Source: an uncultured Clostridia bacterium (lineage in GTDB: Bacteria > Bacillota > Clostridia > Christensenellales > Pumilibacteraceae). From it: a stretch of 58,919 nucleotides of DNA. Of the stretch, positions 6,578 to 14,201 are shown one piece after another. Numbering within the stretch: position 1 is the first letter of the stretch; every line of letters begins with the position of its first letter. The DNA lies in NCBI GenBank assembly GCA_934277845.1, contig CAKQVV010000002.1, forward strand, positions 1-58,919, in the 5' to 3' direction. Below the pieces are notes generated by a model, which searched no databases, was not told the DNA's origin, and saw nothing but the letters and a program-made list of their open reading frames with translations. Both the position numbers and the translations under genes were made by a program.

Positions 6578-9208
6578 TTATACTTTCTCGTGCTTGCCGT
6601 AGTAAGCGTTGAGATACATTTGCTTTATCTCGCTCATCAGCGGATATCTGGGGTTCGCGCCCGTACACTGGTCGTCGAACGCCTGCTCGACCATGGCGTC
6701 CAGCCGATCCAGAAAGTCCTGCTCGTCGGGGACGTAATCGCGGATGGTCGGCTTTATTCCCACTCTTGCCTTAAGGTCGTTTACCGCTTTGATGAGGTTT
6801 TCCAGTTTCTCTTCGTTGTTCTTGCCGCCTAAGTTCAGGTAATCCGCAACTTCTGCGTATCTTGCCAGAGTGTGCGGGTGGTCGTACTGCGGGAACGTGC
6901 CCATTTTCGTGGGTTTTTCCGAGGCGTTGAAGCGCATTACCTGTTCCAGCATGAGCGCGTTGGCTACGCCGTGCGGCAGGTGATGGAACGCGCCGAGCTT
7001 GTGCGCCATCGAGTGGCACACGCCCAAGAAAGCGTTTGCGAACGCCATACCCGCCATTGTGGCGGCGTTTGCCATTTTCTCGCGGGCTACGGGATCGTTC
7101 TGTCCGTTGTCGTAGGCACGCGGCAGGTACTCGAAAATGGTTTTCAGCGAGCGGAGCGCAAGTCCGTCGGTGTAATCGGTAGCCAGCATCGCGGCATAGG
7201 CTTCGAGGTCGTGCGACACCGCGTCGATACCGGACGCGGCGGTCAGTCCTTTGGGCGCGCTCATGTGGAAGTCCGCATCGATGATCGCCATGTTCGGCAA
7301 CAGTTCGTAGTCGGCAAGCGGATACTTGACGCCCGTTTTCTCGTCGGTGATGACGGCGAACGGCGTGACTTCCGAGCCTGTGCCGGCAGACGTCGGAACG
7401 GCGATAAAATACGCTTTTTCGCCCATTTTCGGGAAAGTGTAGATACGCTTTCTGATGTCGACGAAACGCATCGCCATGTCCATAAAGTCGGCGTCCGGGT
7501 GTTCGTACAGTACCCACATGATCTTGGCGGCGTCCATTGCCGAGCCACCGCCGAGCGCGATTATGCAGTCCGGCTCGAACGAGCGCATAAGTTCCGCGCC
7601 CGCTTTCGCGCACGCAAGCGTCGGATCGGGTTCGACGTTGTAAAAACAGGTGTGCCTGATACCCATTTCGTCGAGTTTGTCGGTGATCGGCTTGGTGTAG
7701 CCGTTTTTATACAGGAAGTTGTCGGTGACGATAAACGCCTTTTCCTTGCCCATAACCGATTTGAGTTCGGTAAGGGCGACCGGCAGACAGCCTTTCTTGA
7801 TATAGATCTTCTGAGGCGTTCTGAACCACAGCATGTTTTCTCTCCTTATCGCGACGGTTTTTATATTGAGAAGGTGCTTTACTCCCACGTTTTCGGAAAC
7901 GGAATTGCCGCCCCAGCTGCCGCAACCGAGAGTGAGCGACGGCAGGAGTTTGAAGTTATAAAGGTCGCCGATGCCGCCTTGCGACGAGGGCGTGTTCACG
8001 AGTATGCGGCAGGTTTTCATGCGCTCGGCGAACTCCGCGATCTTTGCTTTTTCGGTGATCTCGTTGACGTAAAGCGACGAAGTGTGACCGAATCCGCCGT
8101 CCTCGACGAGTTTTTCCGCTTTTACCAGCGCGTCGTCAAAGTTTTTCGCCTTGTACATGGCGAGCACGGGCGAGAGTTTCTCGTGCGCGAACTCTTCGTC
8201 AAGGCTGACGGAAGTGACTTCGCCGATAAGAATCTTGGCATCCTCGGGGACTTTCACGCCGGACAGCGAAGCGATCGTGTGCGCCTTTTGCCCCACGATT
8301 CTGGCGTTGAGCGCGCCGTTGACGATTATCGTCTTTCTCACCTTTTCGGTTTCTTCCTTATCGAGGAAGTAACAGCCGCGGTCTTTGAATTCTTTTTTGA
8401 CTTTGTTGTACAGTTTTTCGTGGACGATGACAGACTGCTCGGAAGCGCAGATCATGCCGTTGTCGAACGTTTTCGAGTGAATGATCGAGTTGACGGCGAG
8501 TACCACGTCGGCGGTTTCGTCGATGACTGCGGGAGTATTGCCCGCTCCCACTCCAAGCGCGGGTTTACCGGACGAATAAGCCGCCCTGACCATGCCCGGA
8601 CCGCCGGTAGCGAGAATAATGTCCGCGCTCTTCATTATAAGCCCCGTCAGTTCCAGCGACGGCACGTCGATCCAGCCGATTATGCCCTTTGGCGCGCCGG
8701 CTGCAACCGCCGCTTCCAGCACGACTTTTGCCGCGGCGATCGTCGAGCGTTTCGCTCTCGGGTGCGGGCTGATAATGATGCCGTTGCGGGTTTTAAGAGA
8801 TATCAGCGTCTTGAAAATCGCTGTGCTCGTGGGGTTGGTGGTGGGTATTACCGCCGCGACGAGTCCTATCGGTTCGGCGATTTTTTGTATGCCGTAAGCC
8901 TTATCCTCTTCGATCACGCCCACGGTTTTGGTGTCGCGGTAGGCGTTGTAGATATATTCCGAGGCAAAGTGATTCTTGATGACTTTGTCCTCGACTACGC
9001 CCATGCCGGTTTCTTCCACCGCCATTTTCGCAAGCGGGATACGCGCTTTGTCGGCTGCCGTAGCGGCTGCAAGGAAGATTTTGTCGACCTGCTCCTGCGA
9101 ATAGGTCGAGTACTCCGCGATAGCCGCGCGAACCTCGTCGATCTTCGCGGTCAGCGACTCGACGCCGTCCACAAGCCCGACTTCTTTTTTTACTCCGTCT
9201 GTTTGCAT
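6578..9208 (-). CDS. adhE: Bifunctional acetaldehyde/alcohol dehydrogenase AdhE
   Basis: 876 residues, the usual AdhE length. N-terminal half is CoA-acylating acetaldehyde dehydrogenase, catalytic Cys254 in MICASEQS; C-terminal half is iron-dependent alcohol dehydrogenase with GGGSAMDAAK, and the metal histidines in CHSMAHKLGAFHHLPHG. It turns acetyl-CoA into ethanol and reoxidises two NADH, in the cytoplasm, often as spirosome filaments. RBS AGGAGAGG lies 4 nt from the ATG. It follows rex by 77 bp and shares its operon, so Rex probably controls it directly by NADH/NAD+ ratio, as is known for adhE in clostridia. Confidence 0.97.
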   Translation of the reverse strand: MQTDGVKKEVGLVDGVESLTAKIDEVRAAIAEYSTYSQEQVDKIFLAAATAADKARIPLAKMAVEETGMGVVEDKVIKNHFASEYIYNAYRDTKTVGVIEEDKAYGIQKIAEPIGLVAAVIPTTNPTSTAIFKTLISLKTRNGIIISPHPRAKRSTIAAAKVVLEAAVAAGAPKGIIGWIDVPSLELTGLIMKSADIILATGGPGMVRAAYSSGKPALGVGAGNTPAVIDETADVVLAVNSIIHSKTFDNGMICASEQSVIVHEKLYNKVKKEFKDRGCYFLDKEETEKVRKTIIVNGALNARIVGQKAHTIASLSGVKVPEDAKILIGEVTSVSLDEEFAHEKLSPVLAMYKAKNFDDALVKAEKLVEDGGFGHTSSLYVNEITEKAKIAEFAERMKTCRILVNTPSSQGGIGDLYNFKLLPSLTLGCGSWGGNSVSENVGVKHLLNIKTVAIRRENMLWFRTPQKIYIKKGCLPVALTELKSVMGKEKAFIVTDNFLYKNGYTKPITDKLDEMGIRHTCFYNVEPDPTLACAKAGAELMRSFEPDCIIALGGGSAMDAAKIMWVLYEHPDADFMDMAMRFVDIRKRIYTFPKMGEKAYFIAVPTSAGTGSEVTPFAVITDEKTGVKYPLADYELLPNMAIIDADFHMSAPKGLTAASGIDAVSHDLEAYAAMLATDYTDGLALRSLKTIFEYLPRAYDNGQNDPVAREKMANAATMAGMAFANAFLGVCHSMAHKLGAFHHLPHGVANALMLEQVMRFNASEKPTKMGTFPQYDHPHTLARYAEVADYLNLGGKNNEEKLENLIKAVNDLKARVGIKPTIRDYVPDEQDFLDRLDAMVEQAFDDQCTGANPRYPLMSEIKQMYLNAYYGKHEKV

Positions 9209-9285
9209 TTTGCCTCTCCTTTCCGGAAAATTTTATACTTCTTAATCTTATGCGGACACGCTTCCGTACGCCGCGTAATCATACT

Positions 9286-9951
9286 CTATTTCAATGATTT
9301 TTCTTTTTCGAGATTGTCTTTCAGCGCTTTTGACAGCAGTGCCAGCGAAGCCGCGAGGTCTTCGTACTTGACTATTATGTCCTCGGGAACGCTAAGGTGC
9401 GTGGGCGCGAAGTTCCATATCGCCTTTATGCCGGCATCTATCATCATGTCGCACACGGGTTGCGCCTGTTCTCTGGGCACGGTGATTATGCCGATAAGGA
9501 TATTCATGCGCTTTACTAGTCCCGTAAACTTGTCGATCGCAAAGACCTTTTTGCCGCCGTAGACCGAGCCTTCCATTTCGGCGTTCGCGTCGAATCCCGC
9601 CACGAGTTTCAGTCCGTGTGACTCGAATCCGCCGTAGGAAAGCAAAGTCTTTCCCAGCCTGCCGACGCCCACGATGACCGCCTCGCTCGTATTATTATAC
9701 CCCAAAAAGTCCTCGATATCTCCTATCAGCGCGGAAATTTCAAATCCGAGTTTGGGCTTTCCCGGGCGACGCGACACGATCGCAAGATCCTTTCTCACCT
9801 GTACGGGATTTTGTTTCAGATCATCTGCCATTACCGTGGACGAAATAAACGTTTCGCCCGCTTTGATGCGGTTTTTCAGGTACAATAAGTACCCCGGCAT
9901 GCGCCCGAGCGCGGCTTTGGATATTCTGATCGCCTCTCTGTTCTCCGTCAT
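9286..9951 (-). CDS. rex: Redox-sensing transcriptional repressor Rex
   Basis: 221 residues, normal for Rex. N-terminal winged helix (about 1-80; ALGRMPGYLLYLKN, the conserved QNPVQVRKDLA recognition segment at 48-57) and a C-terminal Rossmann domain with GVGRLG at 95-100, ending in the domain-swapped helix. Rex binds NAD(H); NADH releases it from operators ahead of fermentation genes. First gene of the rex-adhE-hydrogenase operon, transcribed from a near-perfect promoter at 9982-10010. A GGGAG stretch 12 nt upstream of ATG is the likely RBS. Confidence 0.96.
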   Translation of the reverse strand: MTENREAIRISKAALGRMPGYLLYLKNRIKAGETFISSTVMADDLKQNPVQVRKDLAIVSRRPGKPKLGFEISALIGDIEDFLGYNNTSEAVIVGVGRLGKTLLSYGGFESHGLKLVAGFDANAEMEGSVYGGKKVFAIDKFTGLVKRMNILIGIITVPREQAQPVCDMMIDAGIKAIWNFAPTHLSVPEDIIVKYEDLAASLALLSKALKDNLEKEKSLK

Positions 9952-9965
9952 CCTTTTACTCCCGA

Positions 9966-9983
9966 TTGTGTTATCGATAAAAT
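9966..9983. promoter_or_regulatory. Possible Rex operator near the rex transcription start
   Basis: TTGTGTTATCGATAAAAT overlaps the edge of the -10 box and the start site, and contains a perfect 10-bp palindrome TTATCGATAA (9971-9980). Only the TTGTG half resembles the Rex consensus TTGTGAA-N4-TTCACAA, so autoregulation at this site is plausible but weakly supported. Confidence 0.3.
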
Positions 9984-10010
9984 TATACCGATTATTGACG
10001 CGTTTGTCAA
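9982..10010 (-). promoter_or_regulatory. Sigma-A promoter of the rex operon
   Basis: Minus strand: TTGACA (10005-10010), 17-bp spacer, TATAAT (9982-9987). Both boxes are perfect. It would drive the eight-gene rex-to-hydA operon. Confidence 0.9.
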
Positions 10011-10069
10011 TCGAATTAAGTGGGTTTATAAAAATAAATAAAAACAGAACGTCAGGTTTTACGGCTTAA

Positions 10070-10136
10070 CGTCATTCGGAGAGGTCGCGGCTCGCCATCT
10101 GATATTCGGATAAGCCGCGACCTCGTGGAATCCCAT
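10070..10136 (+). repeat. Constant-flank/variable-core hairpin repeat, copy A
   Basis: CGTCATTCGGA, then a perfect 12-bp stem GAGGTCGCGGCT (10081-10092) / AGCCGCGACCTC (10113-10124), then CGTGGAATCCCAT. Lies upstream of the rex promoter and forms an inverted pair with copy B. Confidence 0.85.
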
Positions 10137-10185
10137 GCTGTGAAAGTTTTTTATCCTTAATTTATATAAGGTCGAATTAACGGTT

Positions 10186-10258
10186 CCATGAAGAGGATTC
10201 CACGAAACGAAATCACGACCTTATCGGCAAAGGTCGTGATTTCGTTTCTCCGAATGAC
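10186..10258 (-). repeat. Constant-flank/variable-core hairpin repeat, copy B
   Basis: CCATG..GGATTCCAC, then a perfect 19-bp stem (10204-10222 / 10230-10248, 7-nt loop) and TCTCCGAATGACG. Reverse orientation relative to copy A. It lies just downstream of the AEC transporter gene stop and could double as its terminator. Confidence 0.85.
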
Positions 10259-10318
10259 GGGACAAACCGCAAACTATTCGTTCGATTTTAATAAATGCCT
10301 TTCCGATTCCCCTGCCCG

Positions 10319-11350
10319 CTACATAAACACGCAAAGGAGCATAAGGAGCGGGATCGTGACTATACTCAAAAACGTGGTGAGCAAAGTTGCTTTGACTGCC
10401 GTTTCGCGGTCGCCGTCGAACATTTCGGCGAAAGTAAGTCCCAGCGACGCCGACGGCATTGCCATGACTATGTAGGTGGTAATCGCGACCGGACGGTCGA
10501 GCGACGGGAAAAGCCTAAGCAGCGCAAAGCACACGGCAAACGCGAGAAGCGGCGACGCGATCAGTTTGATAAAACAAATGACATAGACTTTGACGTCCGT
10601 AAACAGCGTTTTGAATTTAATGTCGGCAAGGCGGATACCCAAGATAATCATGGACAGCGGGAGCGTCATATCGGCGAGATACCCCACCGCGCTCGACACG
10701 GGCACGATAACGTCGGTCGGGATATAACTTTTGAAGAAGAACAGCGGCAGCGCGACCACCAGCGCGGCGGTCGGCGGATTCAGAAACGCGCGGCGGAAAC
10801 TGATGTTTTTCCCGTCCCCCGTCACTTCGTACACGCCCAGCGTCCAACTCGCGATATTGAATCCCAGAATAAACACGGCGGTATAGATCAGCATTTCGGG
10901 GCTTTCCGGGAACAACGCTTTCATGACCGGTATGCCCATAAATCCCACGTTGCCCATAAACGAAGTGATCGTGCAGATTCGTTTTTCGGCGGCAAGTTTG
11001 CTTACGAGCGGCAACCCTTCACCGCCGCTTTCGCCGGCGGCAACCGCTTCGACGGGTTTCTTTTCGCGAAACAGCGCGAACGTCCCTTTCGAGAGAAAAT
11101 ACGCCAGCGCGTGAAGCACGAGCGACAGTATAAAAGTCACACCCATGCCGACAAGAAGTTCGGGGCGATAGTCCTTTTCCAGAAACGAATCGATCGTAAG
11201 AAACGGCTGCGAAACGTAGATGAGCACCGCAACGAGCGCGGCGACCGCTTTTTCGGGCAGCATTTTCTTTCTTTGCAGTATAAAACCCGGAACGGCGAGC
11301 GCAATCATCGTGGCTACGCTTATGAACGAAGTTAAAAAGTCGACTTGCAT
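10319..11350 (-). CDS. AEC-family (auxin efflux carrier-like) permease
   Basis: 343 residues from the ATG at 11350 (MQVDFLTSFISVATMIALAV), the start that fits the family; an open frame continues upstream to 11509 but that extension is not protein-like. About ten hydrophobic segments in two halves with a Gly/Pro-containing break (residues about 150-230) as expected for Mem_trans/AEC transporters, which move small organic anions such as malate or lactate across the cytoplasmic membrane. Substrate unknown. No RBS is visible, but a promoter with its -10 exactly 9 nt upstream suggests a leaderless transcript. Monocistronic. Confidence 0.85.
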   Translation of the reverse strand: MQVDFLTSFISVATMIALAVPGFILQRKKMLPEKAVAALVAVLIYVSQPFLTIDSFLEKDYRPELLVGMGVTFILSLVLHALAYFLSKGTFALFREKKPVEAVAAGESGGEGLPLVSKLAAEKRICTITSFMGNVGFMGIPVMKALFPESPEMLIYTAVFILGFNIASWTLGVYEVTGDGKNISFRRAFLNPPTAALVVALPLFFFKSYIPTDVIVPVSSAVGYLADMTLPLSMIILGIRLADIKFKTLFTDVKVYVICFIKLIASPLLAFAVCFALLRLFPSLDRPVAITTYIVMAMPSASLGLTFAEMFDGDRETAVKATLLTTFLSIVTIPLLMLLCVFM

Positions 11351-11359
11351 AATACGTTT

Positions 11360-11388
11360 ATTATATAACACCATGAAACGGTGCGCAA
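11360..11388 (-). promoter_or_regulatory. Promoter of the AEC gene, probably leaderless
   Basis: Minus strand TTGCGC (11383-11388), 17-bp spacer, TATAAT (11360-11365). Nine nucleotides separate the -10 box from the ATG, leaving almost no 5' UTR. Confidence 0.6.
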
Positions 11389-11481
11389 CGATTTGGAATG
11401 CGAAACCGTAAAATTCGCAAAAAGTGCAATTATTCAATCGAAAAATGCAATCGTTACGGCTGTAAATCCGACTGCATAAAT

Positions 11482-11549
11482 AAAGAAAGGACGTCCGCGG
11501 AGATCGCACAGGTCAACCGAAACCTCGGTGCGACGGAAGTCCTTTCTTT
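11482..11549. other. 68-nt long imperfect hairpin (possible structured RNA or small inverted-repeat element)
   Basis: AAAGAAAGGAC (11482-11492) pairs perfectly with GTCCTTTCTTT (11539-11549). Inside, CCG/CGG, CGCAC/GTGCG and AGGT/ACCT pair around the loop CAACCGAA. It lies upstream of the AEC promoter and is not attached to an obvious gene. Confidence 0.55.
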
Positions 11550-11633
11550 GGGGAGAATAAGAATTTTTCCGGTCGGATTCAGCCGACTTGGGAACTGAGT
11601 TGATAGTGCCGCCGATTGCGGCAGGGAAATAAA

Positions 11634-11712
11634 GGATAATTATCTGTTCCTTGCAGGGGATCCTCACGCTCGCTTTGCTCGCTCAGGATGACGATGGTAA
11701 AACGGGAACTGC
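11634..11712 (-). repeat. Dispersed repeat copy C with canonical GGATCC...GGATGAC core
   Basis: GGATAATTATCTGTTCC, then GGGGATCCTCACGCTCGC...CTCAGGATGACG, then GGGAACTGCGCGTTATTT. The outer parts match the other family members (compare 47424-47500), but the core is the GAGCGAGC-type core widespread in bacterial genomes. This copy links the local family to that wider class. Confidence 0.7.
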
Positions 11713-11730
11713 GCGTTATTTTTTTACAAT

Positions 11731-11774
11731 CCCTCAGTCGGCTACGCCGCCAGCTCCCTTTACACAAGGGAGCC
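11731..11774. repeat. Second short interspersed repeat type (CCCTCAGTCGGC...AAGGGAGCC)
   Basis: Contains the hairpin GCTCCCTT (11753-11760) / AAGGGAGC (11766-11773). The CCCTCAGTC...GGGAGCC arrangement resembles an interspersed repeat common in gut Clostridia; that likeness is from memory, not from a search. Confidence 0.5.
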
Positions 11775-11963
11775 TTTAAATGCGGTAGTCCCGCGATACG
11801 CTTTCTGCCAAACTGTTTCGACCTATAAAGCGTTGCGGGCGCGACGCGTTAAGCGAACAGTCCGGTGGACTGTTCGTAGCCAAAGCGGGGAGCGATTTAT
11901 AATCGCGACCTGGGGGCTTCGCCGAGGGGACACAGTCGATAGTGTCCAAGGGCGACTTTTTTG

Positions 11964-11992
11964 CTACTTTTTTCTTCGCTTGAAAAAAGTAG
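11964..11992. terminator. Hairpin after the SIS gene, possible terminator
   Basis: Perfect 11-bp stem CTACTTTTTTC (11964-11974) / GAAAAAAGTAG (11982-11992), 7-nt loop, 10 nt beyond the stop of the SIS gene on the minus strand. T-rich stem rather than a GC stem plus T-run, so termination strength is uncertain; the same sequence type recurs as a dispersed repeat in related genomes. Confidence 0.45.
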
Positions 11993-12002
11993 ATATCTTC
12001 TA

Positions 12003-13091
12003 TTATCTCGTGACGGTCACTTTGTTCAGCGATTTCGGACTGTCGGGGTTGTTGCCGATAGCGCAACTGATCTTGCATGCAAGCATCTGTGCGTACAGCG
12101 CGAACGCGAACATAGCTTCTTTTTCGTCGCCGAACGACGTGAACTCGTCGATATGCGCCGCGCCGGCATACTCGTTATACGCCTTGCTGTCGGTGATAAG
12201 GGTGACGTCGGCTTTGAGCGAAGTGAGTTTATCCATGCATCTTCTGACGTCGGCTATGTGCGCGGCGGCGAGGTCGGCGTTGCCGCCGGTGTATTCGGGA
12301 GCGTACACGAAAACGTGCGTGTCCTCGTCGACCATTGCCATAGGTCCGTGATAAAAGTCGCTCATCGCATAGCCGCGCATGCGGATATAGCAGGTTTCCT
12401 GAAGTTTGAGCGAGCCTTCAAACGCGATCGGATAAGCAAGACCGCGGGCAAGGCAGAAACCGTCTTTCATGGTTTTCAGTCTGGCTGCGTCGGCGTCGGT
12501 GAACTTGTCGGCTTCGACAAAGAACTTTGCGATCTTTGCGGAAAGTCCGGCGTACTTTTCGGTCAGGTCGTCGCGGCGGGCGAGCGCACAGGCGAGGTTG
12601 AGCATTGCGTAAAGCTGGACGGAGAACGTCTTGGTCGCGGCAACGCTGATTTCTTTGCCGGCGTTGAGGTAAATATGGTACTGCGCCGCTTTTGCGAGCG
12701 GGCTTTCGGTGTCGTTGGTAACGGCGACGGTGACTGCGCCCTGCTCTCTCGCTTTTTCGATGACGGCGATGACATCGGCGGCGTAACCGCTCTGCGAGCA
12801 GCCGATCACGAGATTACCCGAGAAATCGACTTTGCCGTCGTACATGGTGACGACCGACGGAGCGACATAGCCCGCGGTGTAACCGCTCATGATCTCGACG
12901 AGGTACTTGAAGTAGAACAGCGCGTGGTCGGAAGTGCCTCTGCCCGCAAGACAGATATTTTTCACGCCGTGCTTTTCGGTATCGGCGACCACTTCCGCGA
13001 TCGTTTTTGCGTTGACCGCGTTAAAGTCCGCGATCGCGCGTTCCGTTTCGGAAATTTCTTTCCACATATAAGTGTCTTTATAGTTTATCAT
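12003..13091 (-). CDS. Double SIS-domain sugar isomerase/deaminase (GlmS isomerase-like)
   Basis: 362 residues from the ATG at 13091, chosen because GGAGG lies 7 nt upstream (the open frame extends further but not meaningfully). Two SIS domains: the first with AGRGTSDHA and GCSQSGYAADV, the second with ARGLAYPIAFEGSLKLQE and YHGPMAMV; it ends PKSLNKVTVTR, close to the isomerase end of GlmS. There is no glutaminase domain, so it is a GlmS-C/AgaS/FrlB-type enzyme acting on aminosugar- or fructosamine-phosphates. It lies 115 bp after a PIG-L deacetylase gene on the same strand, which suggests processing of an N-acetylated amino sugar: deacetylation, then isomerisation/deamination. Confidence 0.88.
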   Translation of the reverse strand: MINYKDTYMWKEISETERAIADFNAVNAKTIAEVVADTEKHGVKNICLAGRGTSDHALFYFKYLVEIMSGYTAGYVAPSVVTMYDGKVDFSGNLVIGCSQSGYAADVIAVIEKAREQGAVTVAVTNDTESPLAKAAQYHIYLNAGKEISVAATKTFSVQLYAMLNLACALARRDDLTEKYAGLSAKIAKFFVEADKFTDADAARLKTMKDGFCLARGLAYPIAFEGSLKLQETCYIRMRGYAMSDFYHGPMAMVDEDTHVFVYAPEYTGGNADLAAAHIADVRRCMDKLTSLKADVTLITDSKAYNEYAGAAHIDEFTSFGDEKEAMFAFALYAQMLACKISCAIGNNPDSPKSLNKVTVTR

Positions 13092-13148
13092 AAAACGCCT
13101 CCTATGGGTTTTATTCGTTGGTTTTATTAGTCGCTCTTCTTCTCTACC

Positions 13149-13176
13149 GCGGGGGATCCTCACGGTCGCGCGGGTG
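13149..13176. repeat. Solo half-copy of the dispersed repeat
   Basis: GCGGGGGATCCTCACGGTCG matches the left arm of copy C (GCAGGGGATCCTCACGCTCG) but the right arm is absent. Lies between the PIG-L and SIS genes. Confidence 0.4.
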
Positions 13177-13206
13177 AACGAAAAGCGTCTTTTGTCTTTT
13201 TTCCGG

Positions 13207-14052
13207 TTATTTGCCGAGTTTTTTCAGGCGGTTTTCCACGTCCGCGCGGAAACCGTCGATATAGCGGGCGATAAACTCGAACGGGGTTTCGTTCGTCTTG
13301 TCGGTGATGAGTTCGGTCATGTCCACGCCGTAATTGAGCGCGGCAGAGTCGTCCACGCCGTGGCTTGCGTAATAGGTCGCGTTTGCCACTCTTCTCGACT
13401 GCGCCGCAAGATCATAGCGTTTGCCGCCGCAAATCTGCGAATCGAACACGCTGATAAGCGCCGCCGAAACGTTCGGGTGCGCGCTCACGTCGAACACCGT
13501 CTTTTCCTCGTCCACCACCCAGTCGAGGTCGCGCCACACTTCGCAGCCGTACAGTTTCTTCGGGCGAAGTTCTTTAGGAAGTCTGCGGATCGCTTCGATA
13601 ACGCGGAGAACGACCGCGCAGTGAGTGTCGTGCTTGTCCGCGGGGTTATGCGTATAGACGACTTCGGGGCGGGTTTCTTCGATGACTCGCATAAGATCCT
13701 CGACCACCTTGTCGTTGCCGCCGTCCTTGACCGCCGCCGAAGTGTAACCGAGCATAAGCTGCGCCGCGTACTCGCCGACGAACGCCGCTTTTTTCTGCTC
13801 GACCACGCGCACGGCTTTCATTTCTTCGTCAGTATAGTCCGCGTACAGCCCGTTCCGCGGACTGCCCGCGCCGTCGGTCACGACAACGCCGGTGAACCAC
13901 TTGTCCTTTTTCCCGAAACATTCCAGTACGCCGTGCATAGCCATGAGTTCGATGTCGTCGTGATGCGCCGATATCGCAATGTGCGTCGTACGCCCGAGAT
14001 CCTCTTTTCCGTCTGGGAAAAATATTACCGCGTTTTCGTTGTTGAGTTTCAT
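13207..14052 (-). CDS. PIG-L family N-acetylglucosaminyl deacetylase
   Basis: 281 residues from ATG 14052, picked because GGGAGG stands 11 nt upstream; a longer frame starts at 14088 without an RBS. The zinc/catalytic motif AISAHHDDIEL (HHDD where many members have HPDD) is near the N-terminus and the third metal histidine is probably in THNPADKHDTHCAV, both typical of the LmbE/PIG-L fold. The family removes acetyl groups from GlcNAc-containing small molecules or glycosides. No signal peptide, so it works in the cytosol. Probably co-transcribed with the SIS gene and divergent from the AraC regulator at 14202, a likely controller. Confidence 0.9.
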   Translation of the reverse strand: MKLNNENAVIFFPDGKEDLGRTTHIAISAHHDDIELMAMHGVLECFGKKDKWFTGVVVTDGAGSPRNGLYADYTDEEMKAVRVVEQKKAAFVGEYAAQLMLGYTSAAVKDGGNDKVVEDLMRVIEETRPEVVYTHNPADKHDTHCAVVLRVIEAIRRLPKELRPKKLYGCEVWRDLDWVVDEEKTVFDVSAHPNVSAALISVFDSQICGGKRYDLAAQSRRVANATYYASHGVDDSAALNYGVDMTELITDKTNETPFEFIARYIDGFRADVENRLKKLGK

Positions 14053-14163
14053 TTGTCGCTTATCCTCCCGTTCGTTTCCCGATTTCATTCTAATTATATA
14101 ACGCCCTATACCCTAATCGGTGTAACAAAAGAAAACAAAATTTGCACAAAAGGACACTAACGC

Positions 14164-14192
14164 TTGCCATTTTTTTTATCTTATGCTATACT
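14164..14192 (+). promoter_or_regulatory. Promoter of the araC-type gene, probably leaderless
   Basis: TTGCCA (14164-14169), 17-bp spacer, TATACT (14187-14192), then 9 nt to the ATG at 14202. No RBS is present between them. Confidence 0.7.
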
Positions 14193-14201
14193 GTATTCAC
14201 T

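Larger units (their letters stand above)
11351..12002. other. Non-coding repeat-rich interval between AEC and SIS genes
   Basis: About 650 bp without a credible gene. It holds, in order: the AEC promoter, a 68-nt inverted repeat (11482-11549), a canonical-core copy of the dispersed repeat (11634-11712), a second repeat type with the GCTCCCTT/AAGGGAGC hairpin (11731-11774), a GC-rich stretch with short inverted words (11775-11945), and a hairpin CTACTTTTTTC/GAAAAAAGTAG (11964-11992). It looks like a landing zone for short interspersed elements. Confidence 0.6.

Noticed and set aside
11351..11509. N-terminal extension of the AEC permease
   Set aside because: Cys/Arg-rich, not family-like, and it crosses the promoter at 11360-11388. 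The family start is MQVDFLTSF at 11350.
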